Origin: UBA1479 sp040216635
Lineage (GTDB): Bacteria > Pseudomonadota > Alphaproteobacteria > Rhodospirillales > Casp-alpha2
Direction of reading: 5' to 3'
Length of the DNA: 64,000 nucleotides
Assembly (NCBI GenBank): GCA_040216635.1
Contig: JAVJOU010000018.1
Location: 1-64,000 of the forward strand
Positions within the stretch are counted from its first letter, which is position 1; each line of letters begins with the position of its first letter. The notes beneath the pieces were generated by a model. It did not search any database, was not told where the DNA came from, and worked only from the letters and a program-made list of their open reading frames with translations. This document shows, in pieces, positions 17,687 through 26,193 of this stretch. The position numbers and the translations under genes were made by a program.

Positions 17687-18154
17687 ATGGCCACCACCAG
17701 CACCGAACGCCAGCGCCGCCGCCGCGCCCGTTTGAAGGCCGATGGCTTCGTCGATGTCACCGTGACCGTGCCGCGCGAACAGGCGGCGGCCGTGCGGCGT
17801 TTCGCCCGTAATCTGGCGGCGGGTGATGGCGGCACCATGCCTAATCGCCTGTCTGTGGTCCTGCGGGTGCTGCGGGACAATCGCGAGAAACTGGAAGCAC
17901 TGGGCGTGATCCATGCCGGTGTGTTCGGCAGCACGGCGCGCGGCGATTACCGCCCCGACAGCGATGTGGATGTGCTGATGGAGACCGACGGTAAGGTCAG
18001 CAGGGGTATGCTGGATCTTGTTCGTGCTGCGAGTGCGATCAAACAGGAAGTTCAGACAGCCTTTCCCGATATAGGCGTCGACGTGGCCGAGATTGGAAGT
18101 CTAAAGCCGAATGTGCGATCTTCGGTCGAGGCGGAGGTTGTTTATGGTTTCTGA
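17687..18154 (+). CDS. MNT-type nucleotidyltransferase antitoxin with N-terminal ribbon-helix-helix-like segment
   Basis: 155 residues. Residues ~75-155 are a minimal nucleotidyltransferase with GS(x10)DxD: Gly81-Ser82 and Asp93/Asp95 in GSTARGDYRPDSDVDV. MntA antitoxins of this type neutralise HEPN toxins by adding AMP to a tyrosine. Residues 1-45 are unusual: a basic stretch (ERQRRRRARLKADGF), a strand DVTVTVP and a helix REQAAAVRRFARNL, the pattern of a ribbon-helix-helix DNA-binding unit. AAGGAG precedes the ATG. The gene overlaps the toxin gene by 11 bp, and two palindromes lie just upstream, so self-repression is likely but inferred. Confidence 0.82.
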   Translation: MATTSTERQRRRRARLKADGFVDVTVTVPREQAAAVRRFARNLAAGDGGTMPNRLSVVLRVLRDNREKLEALGVIHAGVFGSTARGDYRPDSDVDVLMETDGKVSRGMLDLVRAASAIKQEVQTAFPDIGVDVAEIGSLKPNVRSSVEAEVVYGF

Positions 18155-18497
18155 TCGGCCGGCCCAGCGTTTAAACGATGTGCTTGATAACATCGCTCGT
18201 ATCCGCAGCCACATACGCGACATGGATGAACCAGCCTTTCTGGTAGATATCAAAACCATTGATGCCGTCGAGCGTTGTTTCGAGCGCATTGCGGAAGCGA
18301 TGCGCAAGATCGGTGGGAGATACGATGAGGTCTATCCGGACCTTGCGTTGCAGGGGTTACGGGATTTTGGATCTGTGCTGCGTCATGATTACGAGAGCAT
18401 AGAACCGTCACGTCTATGGGTCTTTGCGACCGAGGAATTGCACAGGCTGGAAGCTATGGCGCGTGCCGAATTGGTTAAATTGCCGCCCGAAGAATAA
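18144..18497 (+). CDS. HEPN-domain (DUF86, HepT-like) toxin
   Basis: 117 residues, all helical, of the DUF86/HEPN family of RNases. AVERCFERIAEAMRKIG is the conserved central helix, and the active region is GLRDFGSVLRHDY with Arg73, Arg80, His81 and Tyr83. The usual R-x4-6-H spacing is not kept (Arg73 is seven residues from the gap before His81), but the LRHDY arrangement occurs in a DUF86 subgroup and keeps the H-x-Y tyrosine that the MNT partner AMPylates in the HepT/MntA system. ATG 18144 lies inside the antitoxin gene (overlap ATGGTTTCTGA). The gene ends 9 bp from convergent mlaF. Confidence 0.8.
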   Translation: MVSDRPAQRLNDVLDNIARIRSHIRDMDEPAFLVDIKTIDAVERCFERIAEAMRKIGGRYDEVYPDLALQGLRDFGSVLRHDYESIEPSRLWVFATEELHRLEAMARAELVKLPPEE

Positions 18498-18511
18498 GCC
18501 TAGGCCTAGGC
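18498..18511. repeat. Perfect 14-bp palindrome at the toxin/mlaF junction
   Basis: GCCTAGGCCTAGGC, a tandem doubling of GCCTAG, begins one base after the toxin stop and includes the mlaF stop codon. It may be a hairpin that separates convergent genes, or the scar of a small duplication. Confidence 0.4.
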
Positions 18512-19273
18512 CCGAACCTGCATCTTGATCGGGCCGTCGACGCGGCCGTGGATGAACTGATCGACCACCGGGTTGGCGGCCGCATTTACATCATCCGGGT
18601 CGCCGGCCCAGACGATCTTGCCCTGATACAGCATGGCGATGCGGTCGCCGATTTTGGCCGCGCTTTCCATGTCGTGGGAGATCGATAGCGCCGTGGCGCC
18701 GACCTCGCGGTTCACATGAACGATCAGCTCATTGATCATATCGGCCATGATCGGGTCCAGGCCGGTCGTCGGTTCATCGAAAAAGATGATTTCCGGGTCC
18801 GTGGCGATGGCGCGGGCCAGGCCCACGCGTTTCTGCATGCCGATCGACAGGTCCGCCGGCGAAGTATCTGCGATCTGGGGCTTCAGGCCGACCAGGGCAA
18901 GCTTCTTCACGGCGATCTCGCGGGCTTCCTCGCGCCCGCATTGTTTGCGCGACAGCAGGCCGAAGGCGACGTTTTCCCACACGGGCAGACTGTCGAACAG
19001 GGCACCGCCCTGAAACAGCATGCCGACCTGGTGGTTGACCTTGTCCCGTTCCGAGGTCGAGAGCCCCGTGACCTCGCGTCCGTCGATCTTGATGGAGCCC
19101 GCATCCGGCGTCAGCAGGCCCAGGATGCATTTGAGCGACACGGACTTGCCCGTGCCGGACCCGCCGATGATGACGACGCTTTCGCCACGGGCGATGTCCA
19201 GGTCCACGCCGGTCAGGACCTTTTTCGCCCCGAAGGCCTTGGTCACGCCCTTTAGCTGGATCTTGGGTTCCAT
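18506..19273 (-). CDS. mlaF: Phospholipid ABC transporter ATP-binding protein MlaF
   Basis: 255 residues. ATPase of the Mla system, which moves phospholipids between the membranes to keep the outer leaflet asymmetric. Walker A is GGSGTGKS, Walker B IIFFDEPTTGLD, and the His switch ISHDMESA. The signature reads LSIGMQKR where LSGGMQKR is usual, so one of the two conserved glycines is Ile. It follows mlaE by 19 bp. The mlaD substrate-binding gene, often next in the operon, is absent; a toxin-antitoxin module occupies that side. Confidence 0.93.
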   Translation of the reverse strand: MEPKIQLKGVTKAFGAKKVLTGVDLDIARGESVVIIGGSGTGKSVSLKCILGLLTPDAGSIKIDGREVTGLSTSERDKVNHQVGMLFQGGALFDSLPVWENVAFGLLSRKQCGREEAREIAVKKLALVGLKPQIADTSPADLSIGMQKRVGLARAIATDPEIIFFDEPTTGLDPIMADMINELIVHVNREVGATALSISHDMESAAKIGDRIAMLYQGKIVWAGDPDDVNAAANPVVDQFIHGRVDGPIKMQVRA

Positions 19274-19292
19274 CGATTAGGGCTCCTGCCTG

Positions 19293-20066
19293 TTACAGGC
19301 CAAAGAACGCTTCCGTCAGGATGTAGTTGAAGCAGAGAATAAGGATCGAGGACGAAACCACGGAATTGGTCGTCGCGGCCCCCACGCCCTGGGCACCGCC
19401 CTTGGAATAGTAACCGTGATAGCAACCCATCAACGAAACCAGAAAGCCGAAGACGGCGGCTTTGACCAAACCGGAAATGACATCCAGCGGCTGCAGGAAA
19501 TCCCAGGTGTTCTGCAGGTAGATCGATGGGTTGAAGCCCAGTTTGTAGACGGATACCAGGAAGCCGCCGAACACGCCGATGATGTCGGCGACGAAGATCA
19601 AAAACGGCAGGGTGATGACCCCGGCGATGATGCGCGGCACCACCAGATACTTAATGGCGTTGGTCGATAGGGTCGTCAGGGCGTCAATTTGTTCGGTCAC
19701 GCGCATGGTGCCGATTTCGGCCGCCATGGAGGCCCCGACGCGTCCGGCGATCATCAGGCCGCCCAGAACGGGGGCCAGTTCGCGTGTGATCGACAGGACG
19801 ACCACGTTGGCGATCGCACCCTCGGCGGAAAATCGGGCAAACCCGGTATAGCTTTGCAGCGCCAGAACCATGCCCGCGAAGATCGCCGTCAGGCCGACTA
19901 CGGGCAGGGAGAAATATCCGATCTCGACCATCTGTCGGATCATGATCCGCGGATAATAGGGCGGAATGAAACAATGGGTGACGGAAGTCAGGGCGAACAT
20001 CGTCAGGCGCCCGGCGGTGCCGAGAAACGCCAGGAACACCCGGCCGATGGCCTGCAACGGATTCAT
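19293..20066 (-). CDS. mlaE: Phospholipid ABC transporter permease MlaE
   Basis: 257 residues with five or so hydrophobic segments and the MlaE-family signature: YFSLPVVGLTAIFAGMVLALQ, ELAPVLGGLMIAGRVGAS, EIGTMRVTEQIDAL and the PRIIAGVITLPFL segment. It is the membrane subunit partnering MlaF. It lies 16 bp after alr and 19 bp before mlaF on the same strand, giving dnaB-alr-mlaE-mlaF as one likely transcript. Confidence 0.94.
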   Translation of the reverse strand: MNPLQAIGRVFLAFLGTAGRLTMFALTSVTHCFIPPYYPRIMIRQMVEIGYFSLPVVGLTAIFAGMVLALQSYTGFARFSAEGAIANVVVLSITRELAPVLGGLMIAGRVGASMAAEIGTMRVTEQIDALTTLSTNAIKYLVVPRIIAGVITLPFLIFVADIIGVFGGFLVSVYKLGFNPSIYLQNTWDFLQPLDVISGLVKAAVFGFLVSLMGCYHGYYSKGGAQGVGAATTNSVVSSSILILCFNYILTEAFFGL

Positions 20067-20082
20067 CGCTGGTTCATGGGGC

Positions 20083-21216
20083 TTAGACGTCCCCGCCCGA
20101 GTAGACGCGATGATAACGGCGGCCCAGCGAGGTCAGAATCTCGTAGCCGATGGTTCCGGCTTCGGCCGCCAGGTCGTCGACCGTATGCCGGGGGCCGATC
20201 AGATCGACCGGCATTCCGGGACGGCATAGCGGCTCCGGCACGGCCGTCACGTCAATGGTGATGAGATCCATGGATACACGTCCCACAATCGGTGTTTCGT
20301 AATCCCCGATAAACGCCTTTGCCCGGCTGCTGAGCGAACGCAAATAACCATCCGCATAGCCCACGGGCAGGGTCGCGATGCGGGAAGGGCCCGCGATCCG
20401 ATGGGTCGCACCGTAGCCAACGGTCTCGGGGCTGTCAACGTCACGCACCTGCAGGATTTTTGCTTGCAGGCTAACGACTTGTGCCATCGGATTGGGGGCG
20501 GACGGCGTCGGGTTGGCGCCGTAAAGGGCGACCCCCGGACGGGCGAGGTCGAAGTGAAAATCAGGTCCCAAAAAAACCCCTGATGAATTGGCGAAGGAGG
20601 CCCGCCCCATGTTCAGGTTTCGGCGGACATCCCGAAAGCGCGCAAGCTGGTCCGCATTCTGGGGGCTGTCCTCGTCGGCCGATGCCAAATGGCTCATCAC
20701 CGTTTCGATATGGATGCCGTCCAGCAAGGACGGATCGTTTATGACGCGGGCATATTCCCCCTTATCCAGGCCCAGGCGGCACATGCCCGTATCCACATGC
20801 AGGACGGCGGGCAGGGGGCTTTCCGTGCGGGCACAAAACGCCCGCCAACGCTCCACGTCGCCCAGACAGTTAAGGGCCGGGATCAGCCTGTGTTCAAGGA
20901 AGGCATCCTCAGCCTCCGCATGGGCGCCGTTCAGGACATGGATTTTGGCTTCCGGCAAATGGCCGCGTAATTCCACGCCTTCGCCCGGATGGGCGACGAA
21001 GAAGTCCCGGGCCCCGGCAGACCACAGGGCACCGGCGGCCGGGCCAATGCCGGTGCCGTAGGCGTCGGCCTTGACCACGGCGGCGGCAGTGGCGCCGCCG
21101 GTCAGAGTATTGGCGATAAGCCGATAATTGGTTTGCAGGGCATCCAGGTCGATGGACAACACGGCGCCGGCAAGGCCCGGGTCGATGCCGGCAGGGATAT
21201 GCCCGTTACTCGCCAT
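20083..21216 (-). CDS. alr: Alanine racemase
   Basis: Makes D-alanine for peptidoglycan. 377 residues. PLP-binding Lys49 is in AAVVKADAYG, and the opposite catalytic Tyr is in the VGYGATH segment of the C-terminal beta domain; GVALYGANP and VGRVSMDLITIDVT are further family motifs. The start overlaps the dnaB stop by 11 bp, so translation is coupled. Pairing of dnaB and alr is common across bacteria. Confidence 0.95.
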   Translation of the reverse strand: MASNGHIPAGIDPGLAGAVLSIDLDALQTNYRLIANTLTGGATAAAVVKADAYGTGIGPAAGALWSAGARDFFVAHPGEGVELRGHLPEAKIHVLNGAHAEAEDAFLEHRLIPALNCLGDVERWRAFCARTESPLPAVLHVDTGMCRLGLDKGEYARVINDPSLLDGIHIETVMSHLASADEDSPQNADQLARFRDVRRNLNMGRASFANSSGVFLGPDFHFDLARPGVALYGANPTPSAPNPMAQVVSLQAKILQVRDVDSPETVGYGATHRIAGPSRIATLPVGYADGYLRSLSSRAKAFIGDYETPIVGRVSMDLITIDVTAVPEPLCRPGMPVDLIGPRHTVDDLAAEAGTIGYEILTSLGRRYHRVYSGGDV

Positions 21217-22756
21217 TGAAGCGTTGGCGGTAGGGGTGATCCTTGCTCAGGTTCCCGAACCGCGTGAAGGCACCGTTGAAATGCATGGGCACGTTGCCGA
21301 TGGGGCCGTGGCGCTGCTTGGCGACGATCACTTCGGCGACCTGATGGATGTCTTCCAGGGCCGATTCCCAACGTTCGATCCGCTCGACCAGCTTGCCGTC
21401 GTCTTCGTCGGCGCGGCGGGACGGCTTTTTGCGCTCCATGTAATATTCTTCGCGGTAGATGAACATCACCACGTCGGCGTCCTGTTCGATGGACCCCGAT
21501 TCACGCAAGTCGGCCAGCTGCGGCCTGGGCGGGTCGCGCTGTTCGACCGTACGCGACAGCTGCGACAGCGCCAGCACAGGCACTTCCAGTTCCTTGGCCA
21601 GGGTTTTAAGGCCGCGGGTGATTTCCGAGACTTCCTGAACGCGACCGTCGCTGCGGCTGTTGGCGCTGCCGGACACCAGTTGCAGGTAATCGATCACGAT
21701 CAGGCCCAGGTTATGGCGCCGTTTCAGGCGCCGGGCGCGGGTGCGCAGCGCGCTGACCGTCAGGGCCGGGGTGTCGTCGATGAACAGCGGAATATCGTGC
21801 AGCGTGTTCGACGCGCCGACCAATTTGATGAACTCGTCATTTTCCAGAAGGCCCTTGCGGATCCGGTCCGACGACAGTTCCGCCTGTTCCGACAGAATAC
21901 GGCTGGCCAACTGTTCGGCCGACATTTCCAACGAGAAGAACCCGACCACGGCCCCTTCTTCGCCCTTGGAGCGGGAATAGTTATGGGCCACGTTGAACGC
22001 GATGTTGGTCGCCAAGGCGGTTTTCCCCATGGAGGGGCGTCCCGCCAGGATGATCAAATCCGACGAATGCAACCCGCCCAACAGGGCATCCAGATCAAGA
22101 AAGTCGGACGCGACACCGGCCAGGCCGCCGTCGCGTTTGTGGGCGGCTTCGGCCGTGTTGATGGCGGAAACGACCGAGGATTTGAAATCCTGAAACCCGC
22201 CTTCGTAATTGCCCGAGGTCGCAAGGTCGTAAAGGGCCTGTTCCGCCCGTTCGATCTGCCCCGTCGCGGTTTCATCGACCTCGCCACTGTAGGCGCTGTT
22301 GACGACGTCTTCGCCCAGGTTGATCAGCTCGCGTTTGAGATACAGGTCATAGACGATACGCCCGTATTCGCGGGCGTTGATCACCGTCACCGCACTGGCC
22401 GCCAGATCGGTCAGATAGGCCGGGCCGCCGACATCGGTCAGGGAGTTTTCATTCTCGAAAAACCGTTTGAGGGTCACCGGGTCGGCGATCTGGCCGTGGT
22501 CGATCAGCTTTTCCGCGGCCAGGAAAACCTTGGCATGCTGTTCGACGGCGAAATGTTCGGGACGCAGAAATTCCGAAACCTGTTCGTGCGACCGGTTGTT
22601 GACCAGGATGGCGCCGAGAAGGGCTTTTTCGGCCTCCAGGTTATGAGGCATGGAGCGGAACCCGTCGGCGGTGCCGTGGTCGTGGTCGCTCGGCGGGGGC
22701 ATATCATCGCCTTGGGAAAGGTATTCCTCGGGCGGTTCGGTGACGGTGGTGTTCAT
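21206..22756 (-). CDS. dnaB: Replicative DNA helicase DnaB
   Basis: 516 residues. Hexameric helicase at the replication fork. The N-terminal domain (PHNLEAEKALLGAIL) binds primase; the RecA-like C-terminal domain has Walker A AGRPSMGKTALA, Walker B LIVIDYLQLV, and SQLSRTVEQR. There is no intein. The first ~30 residues are a variable acidic/proline-containing extension before the conserved core. It is followed directly by alr and preceded by a 189-bp gap after cfa. Confidence 0.97.
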   Translation of the reverse strand: MNTTVTEPPEEYLSQGDDMPPPSDHDHGTADGFRSMPHNLEAEKALLGAILVNNRSHEQVSEFLRPEHFAVEQHAKVFLAAEKLIDHGQIADPVTLKRFFENENSLTDVGGPAYLTDLAASAVTVINAREYGRIVYDLYLKRELINLGEDVVNSAYSGEVDETATGQIERAEQALYDLATSGNYEGGFQDFKSSVVSAINTAEAAHKRDGGLAGVASDFLDLDALLGGLHSSDLIILAGRPSMGKTALATNIAFNVAHNYSRSKGEEGAVVGFFSLEMSAEQLASRILSEQAELSSDRIRKGLLENDEFIKLVGASNTLHDIPLFIDDTPALTVSALRTRARRLKRRHNLGLIVIDYLQLVSGSANSRSDGRVQEVSEITRGLKTLAKELEVPVLALSQLSRTVEQRDPPRPQLADLRESGSIEQDADVVMFIYREEYYMERKKPSRRADEDDGKLVERIERWESALEDIHQVAEVIVAKQRHGPIGNVPMHFNGAFTRFGNLSKDHPYRQRFNGE

Positions 22757-22945
22757 GGTTCACTGGTAATCCAAAGCCGTACCGTTCGGGTAGGGGGCGA
22801 CCCGGATTTCGTGTGGGATAATGAAATCCAGTGTGCATGAAAATCCATACCCAGCGGTCGGAATGTGAGTATGGGGATGGCTTGTGGATAATTTCAAGCC
22901 ACGTGACGCCCCGGCAAGCTGTATGCGGGTTTGGGGCACATGCCT

Positions 22946-24190
22946 TCAGGCGGCGGCGCCGTCGCTTCGGGATGCCTTGTGGCGGCGATTCGCGCGCTTT
23001 TCCCATTCGGTGATGTAGTCGCGGGTCAGCGGCAGGGTGTTGCGGTTTTTCGACAGTTGAATCTGGAACACCACGTTGTCCAGGTATCGGAACGAACATT
23101 CGCTGGCCGCCAGGTAGTAGTCCCACATGCGGCAGAAGCGCTCGTCGTATAGCCGTTTCGCCTCGCCCCGGTTGGCTTGAAACCGGCCGCGCCAATGTTT
23201 GAGCGTTTCCGCATAGTGCAGGCGCAGGATTTCCACGTCGGTCGTGATCAGGCGGGTGTGTTCGATGCTTTGCATGACTTCGGACAGCGCCGGGACGTAG
23301 CCGCCCGGGAAAATGTATTTGCGGATCCAGGGGTTGGTCGCGCGCGGAACTTCAGAACGTCCGATGGTATGGATCAGCGCCACGCCGTCGTCCGTCAGCA
23401 GCCGTTTTACCGTGTCGAAGTATTCTCTGTAGTGGGTGATGCCGACATGTTCGAACATGCCGACGGATACGATGCGGTCGAATGTGCCGGTCTGCTCGCG
23501 GTAGTCACGCAGGTGAAATTGCACCTTGCCGGCAAGCCCCGCTTTTTCGGCCCGCGCCCGGGCGACGGCCAGTTGCTCGGTGGACAGCGTCAGTCCCGTG
23601 ACTTCGCAATCCAGTTCGCTCGCCAGATACAACCCCAGTCCACCCCAGCCGCATCCGATGTCCAGAACCTTCATGCCCGGCTCGATCGCCAACTTGGCCG
23701 CCAGGTGGCGTTTCTTGTTCAATTGGGCGGTTTCCAGGTCGTCGTCGCGGTCATAAAAATAGGCACAGGAATATTGCCGGTCGGCATCCAGGAACAGCTC
23801 GTACAATTGTCCGTTCAGGTCATAGTGATGGGCGACGTTCTTCCGCGCCCGGGATACGGGATTGTACTGTTGCAGGCGGCGGAACAGGGTATCGGTGGCG
23901 GCAACCCATTCCATGACCCTGTGCCCGCCCGCGATCTCCATGTTGGAGGTCGCGAATGCCAGAAAATCATAGATCGTGCCGTTTTCAACGGTCAGCGTGC
24001 CGTCCATATAGGCTTCGCCCAGGTAGAGACCGGGGTTGAAGAAAAGCTTCCAATGAAGGGACGGATCATGCAGCCGGATGGTGATTTCGCTGCCGGGGGA
24101 ACCTGAAAAGACATGTTCTTTGCCGTGGGCGTCTATTGCCGTCAGCCGGCCGGCTTTTACGATGTGGCGAAGGGTATGTGCGAACAGCAT
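22946..24190 (-). CDS. cfa: Cyclopropane-fatty-acyl-phospholipid synthase
   Basis: 414 residues. Transfers a methylene from S-adenosylmethionine to the double bond of membrane phospholipid acyl chains, usually in stationary phase or acid stress. The N-terminal lipid-binding part is followed by a methyltransferase domain with SAM motif LDIGCGWGGLGLYLA, then YFDTVKRLL, FPGGYVPALSE and the C-terminal FQANRGEAKRLYDERF. A bicarbonate-site Glu is likely in SVGMFEHVG. ATG 24190 is chosen because GGGGGAGG is 5 nt upstream; a GTG at 24196 would lie on that site. An Irr-box-like sequence lies ~76 bp upstream. Confidence 0.94.
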   Translation of the reverse strand: MLFAHTLRHIVKAGRLTAIDAHGKEHVFSGSPGSEITIRLHDPSLHWKLFFNPGLYLGEAYMDGTLTVENGTIYDFLAFATSNMEIAGGHRVMEWVAATDTLFRRLQQYNPVSRARKNVAHHYDLNGQLYELFLDADRQYSCAYFYDRDDDLETAQLNKKRHLAAKLAIEPGMKVLDIGCGWGGLGLYLASELDCEVTGLTLSTEQLAVARARAEKAGLAGKVQFHLRDYREQTGTFDRIVSVGMFEHVGITHYREYFDTVKRLLTDDGVALIHTIGRSEVPRATNPWIRKYIFPGGYVPALSEVMQSIEHTRLITTDVEILRLHYAETLKHWRGRFQANRGEAKRLYDERFCRMWDYYLAASECSFRYLDNVVFQIQLSKNRNTLPLTRDYITEWEKRANRRHKASRSDGAAA

Positions 24191-24265
24191 ATCCACCTCC
24201 CCCGGGGATGGCCTGTGCCTTTCTTCCCCTGGGTATTTCCATGATAACTATGAACAACCTTGGGA

Positions 24266-24283
24266 TTTTATAATTGTTCTAAA
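24266..24283 (-). promoter_or_regulatory. Irr-box-like element before cfa
   Basis: On the minus strand, TTTAGAACAATTATAAAA resembles the iron-control element bound by Irr (TTAGAA...TTCTAA half-sites); the first half is intact and the second is degenerate (TTATAA). It may equally be an AT-rich promoter element. Confidence 0.25.
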
Positions 24284-24342
24284 AAACGGATTTGGAGTCA
24301 ATGCGCTGTTTCTAATGTAAGGCGTGCGGCCGGTTGACCACG

Positions 24343-24372
24343 AAAAAAAGGCGGCCCCATCAGGGCCGCCTT
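24343..24372 (-). terminator. Rho-independent terminator after rplI
   Basis: Perfect 10-bp stem AAGGCGGCCC/GGGCCGCCTT with loop CATCA, and a run of seven A on the plus strand (T on the minus strand) just beyond, about 40 bp after the rplI stop. It ends the rpsF-rpsR-DUF2232-rplI operon. Confidence 0.9.
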
Positions 24373-24411
24373 CATTCGTGTCATCCGCCCGAAAGGGCGG
24401 AATGAAAACGC

Positions 24412-25188
24412 TTATTTGTCTTCGGCTGTTTCCGCCGTATCCGCGTCCGCACCGTCTTCGGCGCTTTCGGCTTCCGCTTCGGCAGCAGCCTGAGCCTGCG
24501 CTTCCAGTTCGACCTTGCGCAGGGCTTCCTGCTTGGCTTTCTCGGCAGCGTCGGCTTCGGCCTGGACCAGATCTTCGGCTTCGGCAATCACTTCGCCGGC
24601 GGCGGCGTCTTCGAACACCTCGTCCGCCTGGGCGGCCATGGCTTCGGCGGCCTGCTGGGCCACATCCATGGCTTCGGCGGCGGCTTCGGCCGCGTCCTCG
24701 CCGACCACGGCATTACCGGTGTCGGTCTGAACCTTGGCTTCCTCTTCCGTACGGGCGACGTTGGCCGTCACGGTGACGGTAACTTCCGGGTGCAGGCGCA
24801 CCACCACGTCGTGCAGACCCAGGGTCTTGATCGGGGTCGGCAGTTCAACCTGGCTGCGGGCGATGGTGAAGCCGGCGGCCGTCAGGGCCTCGGCGACGTC
24901 GCGGGCATTGACCGAACCGTACAGCTGACCGGCTTCGCCGGCCTGGCGGATCAGGATGATAGCCTCGCCGTCCATCTTCGATGCGACGGATTCCGCTTCC
25001 TTGCGGTGCTCCAGGTTCTGCGCTTCAAGCTGCGCTTTCTGGGCTTCGAACACACGCTTGTTGTCGTCCGTGGCGCGCAGGGCTTTTTTCTGCGGCAGAA
25101 GGTAGTTACGGGCAAAGCCGGGTTTGACGTTTACCACGTCGCCCATCTGGCCCAATTTTTCGATGCGTTCCAAAAGGATCACGTCCAT
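24412..25188 (-). CDS. rplI: 50S ribosomal protein L9 with long Ala/Glu-rich C-terminal extension
   Basis: 258 residues against about 150 for most L9 proteins. Residues 1-150 are a standard L9: MDVILLERIEKLG, GDVVNVKPGFARNYLLP, the long connecting helix, and the C-terminal domain with GQLYGSVNARDVAEAL. L9 binds 23S rRNA near L1 and helps keep reading frame. Residues ~155-258 are low-complexity, Ala, Glu and Asp rich (AAEAAAEAMDVAQQAAEAM and similar) and probably form acidic helix or coil outside the ribosome core. AGGAG precedes the ATG. Last gene of the rpsF operon. Confidence 0.95.
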   Translation of the reverse strand: MDVILLERIEKLGQMGDVVNVKPGFARNYLLPQKKALRATDDNKRVFEAQKAQLEAQNLEHRKEAESVASKMDGEAIILIRQAGEAGQLYGSVNARDVAEALTAAGFTIARSQVELPTPIKTLGLHDVVVRLHPEVTVTVTANVARTEEEAKVQTDTGNAVVGEDAAEAAAEAMDVAQQAAEAMAAQADEVFEDAAAGEVIAEAEDLVQAEADAAEKAKQEALRKVELEAQAQAAAEAEAESAEDGADADTAETAEDK

Positions 25189-25203
25189 TGCGATCTCTCC
25201 TAC

Positions 25204-26154
25204 TCACTCGTCATGCGGCGGGGTGCCGCTAGAAGGGCCGGCAAGCCGACGTCGGATACCGCCCCATTGTTCCAAAACACCGATCGCGGCGGTCACTAAC
25301 AGACCGGCCCAACCGACAACGAAAACCAAAAAGTAAATGGCGACCAGGGCAAACCCGCCACCCCGGACCCGGCGGGCCCAGTGGTGAAACACAGCCAATC
25401 CCAAAAGAAAGAAGGGAACGGCCAGGGCCAGCGTCAGGTTGCGGGCAAGGAATTGTATTTCTCCGCCCGCGACCAGGGACACCACCGCTGCACCGACCAT
25501 GGCCCAGGAAATCCATTCCGGCAGGACCAGGTTTGCGTAACGCGGGGTCGGGCGCATGTTGCGGCCGGCCCGGGCCAGGATCGATTGCGCCACGGCGGCG
25601 CAGATCATGGCCATGATGACCCAGCTTGAACCCAGGGATGCGGGTAATAGCGGCCCGTAGAGCAGAACCATTTCGTCCCGTGCCGCTTGCGGCGTGCCCG
25701 GGGCCACGGTGGCCAGCACGTCGGTCAGACGGTCGGTGACGATGGTGCTGAGCCCCGTACCGTTGGCCATGAAGACCAGACCGGCAAGCAGCATCATCGA
25801 TGCGGCAAGACCGGCCAGGCTGGCAACGATCGAGCCCGGCGGCATCCATTCCGTATGACCGTCCGCTGCCGTGCGTTGAAGCATGGCCTGACGGATCACG
25901 GTCCAGGCGGGCAGCAGATGGACCAGGGCGAACACCCCGGCCACCAGCATCCCGCCAAGGGCAATCGCCGCGACGAAACCGCTTAAGGACGCCACCGTGC
26001 CCGCCGTCACGCCAAAGGCGAAACCGGCAAGATAGATCGGCAAGGCGGCGACATAGAACAGCAACAACCCACCAGGGGCGCCGTTCAGGGCCGGCATGGC
26101 CGCTATCAGGCTCAACAGGCCTGCACAGATGGAAATCAAAAACGTTTTCGGCAT
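25204..26154 (-). CDS. DUF2232 family integral membrane protein
   Basis: 316 residues with about eight hydrophobic segments, starting SICAGLLSLIAAMPALNG. This family (YybS-like DUF2232) is found between rpsR and rplI in many alphaproteobacteria, and the position here fits. Its fold resembles small-molecule ECF-type membrane components, but no substrate is known. The C-terminus (LAGPSSGTPPHDE) is cytoplasmic-looking. It lies 39 bp after rpsR and 15 bp before rplI on the same strand, so it is co-expressed with ribosomal proteins. Confidence 0.85.
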   Translation of the reverse strand: MPKTFLISICAGLLSLIAAMPALNGAPGGLLLFYVAALPIYLAGFAFGVTAGTVASLSGFVAAIALGGMLVAGVFALVHLLPAWTVIRQAMLQRTAADGHTEWMPPGSIVASLAGLAASMMLLAGLVFMANGTGLSTIVTDRLTDVLATVAPGTPQAARDEMVLLYGPLLPASLGSSWVIMAMICAAVAQSILARAGRNMRPTPRYANLVLPEWISWAMVGAAVVSLVAGGEIQFLARNLTLALAVPFFLLGLAVFHHWARRVRGGGFALVAIYFLVFVVGWAGLLVTAAIGVLEQWGGIRRRLAGPSSGTPPHDE

Positions 26155-26193
26155 GGGTCATGCCCCCGGAGTCCCAGGGAGCCCTTATCCCAG

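Noticed and set aside
21128..22840. A 570-residue plus-strand open frame opposite dnaB
   Set aside because: Antisense shadow of dnaB, with no domain and no start signal.
23177..24106. A 309-residue plus-strand open frame opposite cfa
   Set aside because: Antisense to a well supported methyltransferase gene; composition is not protein-like.
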